Shown: positions 59,001 through 64,000 of the stretch, piece after piece
How positions within the stretch are numbered: position 1 is the first letter of the stretch
Layout: the number at the start of each line of letters is the position of its first letter
Origin: Endozoicomonas sp. 8E
GTDB taxonomy: Bacteria; Pseudomonadota; Gammaproteobacteria; Pseudomonadales; Endozoicomonadaceae
NCBI RefSeq assembly: GCF_032883915.1
Contig: NZ_CP120717.1
Span: 4,285,697 to 4,349,696, forward strand
Length of the DNA stretch: 64,000 bases
Reading direction: 5' to 3'
Translations under genes and position numbers: made by a program
Notes under the pieces: generated by a model
Seen by the model: the letters and a program-made list of their open reading frames with translations, nothing else
Told to the model about the DNA's origin: nothing
Database searches by the model: none

Positions 59001-61517
59001 AAAGGCTCTGATGGCTCAGTTGATATTGTTTTGAGTCGAATGGACCAGCAATATACTATTACCCAGCATCTGCGTAACGGACAGAATGAACGATCGTTAG
59101 TGAAAGCGGGAACCGCTGCGGCAGTGGTAGCGACATTGAAAGAGGCTGCGGCAGTGAGGGAGGCTTCGGCAATCAGGGAAGCTGAGAATGCGGCAGCAGT
59201 GGCCATAGAGTTAGCAGATACGAAAGCGACAGCAGCAGCGATAGCGATAGCAGAAGCTAAAGCGGAAAAGAAACCGGAAGGCAGAGCGCCAGGGGAGTCG
59301 GTAGCGACAGCAATAGCGGAAACGAGAGCGGCAGTGAGAGCGGCAGCGAAAGCAAAAATAGTAGCGGAATCGAATGCGGAAGCGAAAGCAAAAGTAGCAG
59401 CGGAATCGAAAGAGGTAACGAAAGCGGCAGCGGCAGCAGAAGCAAGGTTGCAAGCGGAAGCAGATAAGGAAGCAGTATTAAGATTGACTCTCTACTTCGC
59501 TTCTGGCCGATCGGAATTGTTGGATTTTGATTATCTGGATTTATCTATGTTGACCATTTACTATTCAGTCTTCGGCCTGGCATCAAACCCGAAGATTTAC
59601 GTATCCCTGAAAGAGGCTCAGAGGAAGCTCACTAAAGATATTGACCCTAATACTCGGGCAATGTCAGATATTATAAAACTTGCTTTTTATCTGGTTAGCG
59701 AATCACCCGAAGTAGAGCCGGATCTCCCTCATCTTAAAGCCCTTCCCTTTGAAATTCAGGCCCGCTTAACCGCACTTCATTTTGGTCATGACTTAGGACT
59801 TCTGACAAAAATAATTCACTTGCTTCCTGGAATGGTTGCCCACGATACCATATCGTACTGGTACAACACCTTTTTTCTGATTCACGAGTATATTCTCGCG
59901 CTCATTGGTGGAAATGCAGAAAAGGCAAAAAAACTCCAGATTGATTACTATGACTGGGAAACATTTCACAAACGTTTTCAACACTTTATATGGCATAAGC
60001 CAGTAAATACTGTTGCAAGTCGTATTGAATCAAAAATCATCGAACATATTGTCTTTAACCATGACCACTTGAAAATGTTCAGAGCTGGAAACGAAAGTAT
60101 TTTTATTATGGCTATTCAACAAGCGAGAAAAGTTGGCTACGAGAAATTAAAACAGCAGTTAGAACAATATGAAATGGATTCTCAATCATCAGAGATATCA
60201 GGCTGGCTTCATTGTCTGGCTGGCCTGACGCTTCTGGAGGCACAAATAAGTTCTGACTTTCAGCAGGTAATATTAACCGGTCACAAAAGAGTTATGCTCA
60301 GGGCACATACCCATTTCCGGAAAGCACGCCATCTCAACTTCCCTTATGCCGGTTATCTGCAATCACTAGTGGCTATGCGGCTGGACAACTACCAGTATTA
60401 CCAGGACGAGACATCAGAAGCCTGGCAAACAGAGCAGGACAATAAGCCTGTTATTCAATACGCATCGGCCAGAAAACCAGGGGAAAAGATCTTTATTGAA
60501 GCGGGTAAGATTGTCACAGACATCTTGCCTGGGCTATTAGCAAGCTCTCTATATGGTGTACGTTTTGCCGTTGAGGCAGCCATCAGAGTCTTTACTGATA
60601 AACGGTTTAATCTTTTGCATATCCCCCAGGCTGGTTGGCCAACACTCATCGCAAAGCATTTTTTGATTACCCCCATACACCATAACATCCAATTTGTGTT
60701 CAGCAATGATGTCCCTGAAGTTGAAGAAGCGTTATTTCAGAGTAAAAGTGATCCTGAAAGTATTGAGCGAATACTTCTGGAACCAATGGAGAAAGCAAGG
60801 CTTTTTCCCATTAACCAAAGAATAAAACAATATAGTTTTTGGCTGAACAGTGAAATCAAAAGTGGTGACAGGCCAAAAAATATTAAAAACTATTTAAGCC
60901 TTGTTAAAATTTTTTTGTCGGATAAATCAGAGGCGCTTGATACATCATCTGAGGCAACTGCTTCTGATATTGATCGATTACCAGAGACTATTGCCCGCTA
61001 CGAGCTAAGCCGATATGACTATACAAACCTGTTTAAAGCACTGCGGGAAACACCACAACCTGACACCGGTTTTGATGATTACGTTTATAACCTTCCGCAA
61101 CTGAAATCTCACCCAAATTATGAAGCTATAAGTAATGCTCTTTTGAAAAAACATCGCACAAAGTCGGCCCTGATTCACTATTATTTTTGGGCGTACGAGA
61201 CTCTCAATGATAGCTGTGACAACGAACGGGATCTGTTTTGGGATGGGATCATGAGACAGAAGATTGAAAAAGATGAAAAAATGAAAAGCGTTTTTGTAGC
61301 ACTGCTGGCAACCGCCGATCTAACGCTTATGTACGATGATAACCGAATGGCCGTGAGGACCGCATTCAAACAATACAATCTGAAAATTAGTTTCTGGATG
61401 ACTTTATTTCACTTTTTCTCACACGCTTCCGATCTTTTTTTGCAAGGATCAGAACAGGAAAATGGCGATGAGATGTTGATGTTTATTAAAAACCAAATAA
61501 GAATGTTCGATCTTTAA
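53058..61517 (+). CDS. G7: last giant exported paralog, with Asp-to-Asn site
   Basis: G7 has 2819 residues. The signal peptide has small changes (ALLFMTEMN). The N-terminal domain matches the family. The core is closest to G3 and G6 and carries N977-I-D979 and N1063, so it is probably inactive as a nucleotidyltransferase. The 12-residue repeat occurs twice. Unlike G3 and G6, it keeps a longer variable linker (about residues 1175-1290), parts of which resemble the G1/G2 linker, so this segment was either lost from G3/G6 or gained by recombination. The Ala-rich coil (about 2012-2139) is long. The end (ENGDEMLMFIKNQIRMFDL) is unique. It lies 156 nt before the preferred xseA start. A short TACTC/GAGTA inverted repeat follows the stop, but not the hairpin of the other copies. 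Confidence 0.92.
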   Translation: MLVCHRRLLKLLLIALLFMTEMNVQTGHASGYQNKPGYSAPEIYFLGLYAGFKANNFHLKLGNHYHVIHDVGTPKKLSLFFKNQWLSHLPWFLLAKLLPPSTVPYPSFSRGFPSLSRAFGDAPDCNPHPVMIDHSLLKGRLSVQTACIENHPVWQITASPPTSSSETQAVKGDSLSAWLSLWKLLNDTNTSTLFLRPWREDQLNHLQAILCQTNPLTEHKKCQSVLIDFPMNHTKPWLLPELAKKDIISADGQTALDSHSIKRVNQAIDCLSSHDKLFGEPNKSKPADKAKIHACQNNHWLYQWSDQSWLYQPGIPETVIKPSPALMTGRYFNLWALEKVSPGNDTYPAWSRSSLFIARNDRHRKYHFWGAGDPVLVMGFADAPYNVEDHYAGRDGPVIGTLVESEHLNLATLLMNTVTSTPFNFYQWRGIVSGFTAPIPKSLSARVREQILSDPGSLYQFVKRQPELLSNVLTYLNREFPGHPVNSYFSGRVSLFFSHQTNANPLALVPKTSNAFDGFHPPAIPHQPDRSLPSTGFTPGIMTASGVQGNNGPPASQSRPGYPSEQKAKKSSEKSKRRAKSDGRNNIDDNEPPPPDRKHPVTPADAVSSASLLKHLFYLYRRSGLRPERVTHRSDFLSEQLGITSREKFETLLRLCKPPDCGSETLYNQMLRGFDPKNQQHMMLASKALEHSIQVIVTDGQGYLSYSYHDHTPQEPLDGLENIHMFLFHENHTVKLSHQSDDNPWFTHFLIGSCLNKQENEWLEDNALENALWELFPQWQKDILLCRGTLRCNAIKSASELLEEASIQSASEVLQQAFTAPDKFMQGDLGHHLFRFYNKLRLVCYPFDDTENPDGTFYVSKNVLGAVVFFWQESASNYIAFIAPDLSTSAINDKIQSLDNHVKDYSEAVFLVKKQDIRYVIPALLVLAPVFRKTYAEAESIISDTEDALVYGGLARWQHLSSLFKPIELGKVPVTNNIDLAVENIKSLEKISASIEEKLTRALPGTTVRRNNFHTIVLASPKELHRRGLLHTLKIHCFPDKNKENTITFAACKTKKWRILSINISAGPEGYFDFTRVEPFATSSRLLMPSLPAMVEKLLQDTQPDQTNLGIDAKRRGQNAQNILKILLANDTEQQVQAMIQQSLLSHSSESSGLPEFLLPYIKPQPDKALESNSEAENDASDPNSMVAAQTKITAPAALVPLADNAPDQKIIDEHATVSTATYVEGAEAITKDSSFNSHEKKQKQKEINDITIVPERNDITVKASPDDQCSTVAHNSEAVAPDPAERSNKRKNKTAAQKSIPNTIDFETALSQSEEISNWLKEMDHSFADELNRTIKTQDCKASLESEAPAESPAPDTESDTLQKQLQDGKTKTLKTLACSGASADTSADQPVITINLANTPGNQQRKDLEQAAYENHFPYAQLVQALFILNQKFPSGKPEVLQIYEKTFELLLPAAIAGIPLAYQLLIGMQLHNQHPAGWPQMEPVNRLLRSMASRATSFNQVKVEGLSNGGFLEQLYQDTDAITLIRIEQGLAKASDLSDRGREVKAIVNALREPDTASILTSLKAVRPGTRELQQTIGLLILILEKKQEPAAGQIRSELWSYSLKTLQIKGALKKKSQLMDTFYFPNVLAMTDLKAFMDTEQTGQQLKHHQPRLIAFWKVGFWESYLKASLSEDSKSEKEIFDGHHDQISNKAIKKSRPDLIKDWILARSLLLSRDFIQIKEVPASPTPAQLTSGTGTHSEKAKRTVKAARQPTDLKPGIRPSTGPHNEQVFNQYLLQLDNNIIQELRLIQTNPEKFLQQAEKQITAFRKAVIRNGNNLTNRLGIGYYYFLKALAMMDAKMSNDNKTIELFFGPKVKLNAKRINETILLSGDHGFPYAPILLLFFEYAMEVECEATSRAIYSAFSGVSQSIEILLESDSDLMVMIGVLLKWLILIPKPFGLKLAFDAETYMKNPQSNIPGKVTPSIRILREFMEQLPIKGSDGSVDIVLSRMDQQYTITQHLRNGQNERSLVKAGTAAAVVATLKEAAAVREASAIREAENAAAVAIELADTKATAAAIAIAEAKAEKKPEGRAPGESVATAIAETRAAVRAAAKAKIVAESNAEAKAKVAAESKEVTKAAAAAEARLQAEADKEAVLRLTLYFASGRSELLDFDYLDLSMLTIYYSVFGLASNPKIYVSLKEAQRKLTKDIDPNTRAMSDIIKLAFYLVSESPEVEPDLPHLKALPFEIQARLTALHFGHDLGLLTKIIHLLPGMVAHDTISYWYNTFFLIHEYILALIGGNAEKAKKLQIDYYDWETFHKRFQHFIWHKPVNTVASRIESKIIEHIVFNHDHLKMFRAGNESIFIMAIQQARKVGYEKLKQQLEQYEMDSQSSEISGWLHCLAGLTLLEAQISSDFQQVILTGHKRVMLRAHTHFRKARHLNFPYAGYLQSLVAMRLDNYQYYQDETSEAWQTEQDNKPVIQYASARKPGEKIFIEAGKIVTDILPGLLASSLYGVRFAVEAAIRVFTDKRFNLLHIPQAGWPTLIAKHFLITPIHHNIQFVFSNDVPEVEEALFQSKSDPESIERILLEPMEKARLFPINQRIKQYSFWLNSEIKSGDRPKNIKNYLSLVKIFLSDKSEALDTSSEATASDIDRLPETIARYELSRYDYTNLFKALRETPQPDTGFDDYVYNLPQLKSHPNYEAISNALLKKHRTKSALIHYYFWAYETLNDSCDNERDLFWDGIMRQKIEKDEKMKSVFVALLATADLTLMYDDNRMAVRTAFKQYNLKISFWMTLFHFFSHASDLFLQGSEQENGDEMLMFIKNQIRMFDL
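55440..55511 (+). repeat. 36-bp in-frame tandem repeat, 2 units (G7)
   Basis: The units encode IKSASELLEEAS and IQSASEVLQQAF. Relative to G3 and G6, exactly one unit is missing while the flanks are almost identical, which is the signature of single-unit slippage or unequal exchange. Confidence 0.9.
59092..59475 (+). repeat. Ala-rich coil tract of G7 with extreme purine wobble
   Basis: About 128 codons. From about 59299 to 59456 nearly every codon ends in A or G (GCG, GCA, GAA, AAA, GTA, TCG). The product is Ala/Glu/Lys-rich. The pattern resembles expansion of a degenerate GCG-NNA hexamer. Confidence 0.75.
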
Positions 61518-61673
61518 AAAGTTATTGATAATCTACTCAGTAAGAGTATCAGGAGGCCTGTGACTGAAATCCCCAACCAGGCATCAACGAGTGTGTAGTT
61601 TGACCGGGAATAATCCGGTATATTGTTGCTCAGCCTTATCTCATCTCTCAAACAATGTGGCATCAACATTCTC

Positions 61674-63050
61674 ATGCAAGGCCAGAATTTATTTCATGCT
61701 GAGCCGGGATCTCCCGCTCAATCGGACAATCAGCGTCCTCTGACTGTGACAGAGCTGAACAGCCAAACCCGGAGAATGCTGGAAACGCGCTTCGCGAATG
61801 TCAGGGTTGAAGGCGAACTTTCCGGCCTTGCCCGACCCGGATCAGGACATTGGTACTTCACCCTTAAAGATGCCAATGCCCAGATTCGCTGTGCAATGTT
61901 CAAAAACCGGAATCGCAGCATTCGTTTTGTTCCGGCTGAAGGCATGCAACTGATTGTCAGGGGTCGGGTGAGCCTTTATGAGGGCCGGGGCGACTACCAG
62001 CTGATTGTCGATCACATGGAAGAAGGCGGTGCCGGTGCCCTTCAACGTGCTTTTGAGGAGCTTAAGCTGAAGCTGGCCAACGAAGGTCTGTTCAATGCAG
62101 AGCGGAAAAGGCCTCTGCCTGCCCTGCCCTCCCATATTGGTGTCGTGACCTCTCCAACAGGCGCAGCTATCCGCGACATCCTGGCGGTATTAAAAAGACG
62201 CTTCCCCTCCATACCCATCACAGTCATTCCCAGTGCAGTTCAAGGTAAACAAGCCGCCGACGAGCTGGTCAGAGGCATTGAAATGGCCAATCGCAGTGGG
62301 TTGTTTGACGTTCTGATTGTCGGTCGTGGGGGTGGTTCACTGGAAGACCTCTGGCCCTTCAATGAGGAAAGAGTCGCCAGAGCCATAGCGGCTTCTGAAA
62401 TCCCCGTGGTCAGTGCCGTGGGCCATGAAATTGATTTTACCATTGCTGATTTTGTCGCTGATTACCGGGCACCGACGCCATCGGCGGCGGCTGAAGTACT
62501 GAGTCCGGACCAACAGGATATTCTCAATAAGCTCGGTCTGCTGAATCGAAAGCTACAGGCTCTGATGAAGCATCGCCTGCAGACCCTGTCCCAGCGGCTT
62601 GATAACACCAGTCTGCGCCTGCGTCATCCGGGGGAACGCCTGAAAGAGCTCAACCAGCGGCTGAAAGATCTGGACATTCGTCTGCAACAATCCATGACCA
62701 TAGCCCTTCAGGGCCAGGCTGCAAAGTATCAAAGGCTCAACGACAGGCTTTTACAGTCTTCACCTTCAAGGCGCATCGAGCGGCTGCAAGGAGAGTTGAA
62801 TCTTCTGAAAAGCCAACTTGATTCATCTCTACAGGTACTTTTAAAACAGAAAGAAAATCGCTTAAAACAACTGACAGGCATGCTGGATGCTGTCAGCCCT
62901 CTGGCAACCCTGTCTCGAGGCTACAGTATTGTCGCCAGAGGCGATGAATTTATTCGGGATGCCGGACAACTGACTGAAGGTGAACAGGTAACAGCTCGAT
63001 TCAGCCAGGGTTCAGCAGACTGTCAGGTGATTGAGATTCACAAATCGTAG
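61674..63050 (+). CDS. xseA: Exodeoxyribonuclease VII large subunit
   Basis: XseA is the catalytic subunit of exonuclease VII, which works with XseB in the cytoplasm to degrade single-stranded DNA into oligonucleotides in repair and recombination. From the ATG at 61674 the product has 458 residues, close to the 456 of E. coli. Residues about 20-115 are the N-terminal OB-fold (LTVTELNSQTRRMLE, then GHWYFTLKD). The catalytic domain contains GVVTSPTGAAIRDIL, GRGGGSLEDLWPFNEE (from about 217) and SAVGHEIDFTIADF (from about 247). A long coiled-coil region and the conserved LSRGYSIV end follow. A TTG at 61623 would add 17 residues; the ATG is preferred for length, though neither has a strong ribosome-binding site. 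A small inverted repeat (ACCGG/CCGGT) lies at about 61602-61618. xseB is not seen. Confidence 0.96.
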   Translation: MQGQNLFHAEPGSPAQSDNQRPLTVTELNSQTRRMLETRFANVRVEGELSGLARPGSGHWYFTLKDANAQIRCAMFKNRNRSIRFVPAEGMQLIVRGRVSLYEGRGDYQLIVDHMEEGGAGALQRAFEELKLKLANEGLFNAERKRPLPALPSHIGVVTSPTGAAIRDILAVLKRRFPSIPITVIPSAVQGKQAADELVRGIEMANRSGLFDVLIVGRGGGSLEDLWPFNEERVARAIAASEIPVVSAVGHEIDFTIADFVADYRAPTPSAAAEVLSPDQQDILNKLGLLNRKLQALMKHRLQTLSQRLDNTSLRLRHPGERLKELNQRLKDLDIRLQQSMTIALQGQAAKYQRLNDRLLQSSPSRRIERLQGELNLLKSQLDSSLQVLLKQKENRLKQLTGMLDAVSPLATLSRGYSIVARGDEFIRDAGQLTEGEQVTARFSQGSADCQVIEIHKS

Positions 63051-63151
63051 TTGTCAGCGTTTTGCAACACCTTCTTGATGAAAAAGATAAAGAAACACTC
63101 TTGTTTTCTTAATCTATCCTTCTTCTCTGTAAACCAGAGGACAAGGATAGA

Positions 63152-64000
63152 ATTATTAAACACTCACTTTTTGCGGCACTGCTGTTACTGTCGTTTTCTG
63201 TCGTCTGCCAGACTAAACCGTTGGCAAGACGTTTTGTTATCGAGGTTGAACAGAATGCAGATTTTCCTGACCAGAACTTTTCTATAAAGCTTAACCGATC
63301 AACATGGTCAGGCAACCCATCAGACATTGTCGACACAAACAGCAATGTAGAACCAGACTCATCACCTGATGACAAACGACACAAACCTGACAGTCAGGAA
63401 GTGCAGACGACTCTTATAGAGTCGATTTCGTGGCGATGGCTTTACGCGATGAATCTGCTGGTTGCTTATGAGCTCATTCTGACCACCAGAGACGCCTCTC
63501 TGAGCTCAAACTCTTATTCATCCTTAACTGCAGAAGCAGTTATCACTGTCGGTTGGCTTTTAAAAAGCTATTGGAACGCCAATTCACCACTGTTTAACCC
63601 GATTGAGCAACAAGAAGCGAGTCAAATTCACCGACTTGCTATCACCGCTGTGATGCCAGGCTCTGAACAAGGCCAACCTTCTTACCAACCACCAGAATCA
63701 TCGGGCCAGCGTGCCCCAGAAGCAAGCACTCACAACACGGGCTATCATTTCACCAGTCTCCTGTTTTATGACTCTGTTGACGGTGACGAGGATCCTGAAC
63801 AACACCCGCATACTTTGGGCTTAAATTGTTATATCCATCCCTGTAATGGTGTTTGTCGATTCCGACAATCTCCCGACTCATCCGATAGCATAGAGCCAGA
63901 TTGTGAAGAAAGTTCGACATACGACACTGAAGAAACATCCGGAGAAAGTTCATGCTCCCATGTGGCTAATAGACACTGCTATCGTTGCAGCCCTGTAGAC
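63152..64000 (+). CDS. Unrecognised exported, Cys-rich protein, 5' part only
   Basis: An open frame of 283 codons without a stop runs off the right edge. It begins downstream of a TAA near 63108 and has no ATG, GTG or TTG before the hydrophobic segment. Taking the ATT at 63152 (or the next, 63155), preceded by an AAGGA string at about 63143-63147, gives a signal-peptide-like start: IIKHSLFAALLLLSFSVVC. Downstream come an acidic/Ser-rich region, a possible membrane or buried segment (WRWLYAMNLLVAYELIL), a Gln/Pro/Ser-rich stretch and a cysteine cluster (NCYIHPCNGVCRF, then CSHVANRHCYRCS) that could bind metal or form disulfides. Translation from ATT would be rare; a start missed through mutation or sequencing error is an alternative. 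No family is recognised. Confidence 0.6.
   Translation, partial: MIKHSLFAALLLLSFSVVCQTKPLARRFVIEVEQNADFPDQNFSIKLNRSTWSGNPSDIVDTNSNVEPDSSPDDKRHKPDSQEVQTTLIESISWRWLYAMNLLVAYELILTTRDASLSSNSYSSLTAEAVITVGWLLKSYWNANSPLFNPIEQQEASQIHRLAITAVMPGSEQGQPSYQPPESSGQRAPEASTHNTGYHFTSLLFYDSVDGDEDPEQHPHTLGLNCYIHPCNGVCRFRQSPDSSDSIEPDCEESSTYDTEETSGESSCSHVANRHCYRCSPVD

Larger units (their letters stand above)
2551..61517 (+). repeat. Tandem array of seven giant paralogous genes
   Basis: Seven direct, head-to-tail copies of one gene cassette (promoter block, about 6.6-8.5 kb coding region, short spacer) fill almost the whole window. Spacers between the coding regions are 492, 323, 217, 568, 337 and 183 nt. Homology continues through the upstream blocks and several downstream hairpins, so the duplicated unit included regulatory DNA. 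The array separates guaB from xseA. No transposase, integrase or tRNA is visible in or beside it, so the expansion probably arose by unequal homologous recombination among the copies themselves. Confidence 0.95.

Noticed and set aside
59211..59453. Minus-strand frames of Cys/Arg/Phe or Leu/Pro repeats opposite the coil tracts
   Set aside because: They are the complement of the GCG-NNA-like coding tract; their regularity comes from the low-complexity plus strand.
2551..61517. CRISPR array or phage/integrative-element origin of the repeats
   Set aside because: Repeats are kilobase-scale coding paralogs. There are no short spaced repeats, integrase, transposase, tRNA or attachment-site pair.
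63051..63287. 78-codon open frame directly after xseA
   Set aside because: It overlaps the longer right-edge frame that has a signal-peptide-like start, begins with TTG and has a composition typical of an out-of-frame reading.

Overview
The window looks like a chromosomal segment of a gammaproteobacterium. A partial guaB (IMP dehydrogenase, minus strand) forms the left edge and xseA (exodeoxyribonuclease VII large subunit, plus strand) lies near the right edge. In many gammaproteobacteria these two genes are close, divergent neighbours. Here about 60 kb separates them. Large repeated secreted-protein genes in a host-associated marine lineage such as Endozoicomonadaceae would fit, but that placement is inference from gene content and not a proven identification.

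Layout: guaB and its promoter (1-1453); a stretch with no supported gene; a badly decayed sugar-ABC-transporter substrate-binding-protein pseudogene (about 1896-2512); seven giant tandem paralogous genes, all on the plus strand (G1 2815-11331, G2 11824-20322, G3 20646-28661, G4 28879-35508, G5 36077-44341, G6 44679-52874, G7 53058-61517); xseA (61674-63050); and the 5' part of an unrecognised exported, Cys-rich protein running off the right edge.

Each giant gene encodes a 2209-2838-residue protein. All seven share one plan: a Sec-type signal peptide; an almost invariant N-terminal domain of about 480 residues with six cysteines; a Pro-rich/basic linker; an alpha/beta segment that faintly resembles an OTU protease fold without its cysteine; a nucleotidyltransferase-like core (GGLAR ... 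DxD ... D); a variable linker; and more than 1400 residues of helical Sel1/TPR-like sequence interrupted by a hypervariable Ala/Glu/Lys coil. Every copy has its own conserved upstream block: a TTGCTA-N17-TATTTT promoter-like pair and a 14-bp palindrome whose end is exactly 53 nt from the ATG in all seven. Four copies are followed by a conserved hairpin. The array is therefore best read as seven independently transcribed copies of one cassette, not as an operon.

The copies are mosaics. The 5' 1.8 kb is nearly identical throughout, which points to gene conversion. The middle falls into groups G1/G2, G4/G5 and G3/G6/G7, and the C-termini group differently. In G3, G6 and G7 two of the three putative catalytic acids are both Asp-to-Asn. 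G4 has lost about 1.6 kb in frame, a 36-bp repeat varies from one to three copies, and G6 has lost its ancestral stop codon. I do not recognise the family by name. A diversifying array of secreted effector- or surface-type proteins is the most reasonable reading, and it is inference.
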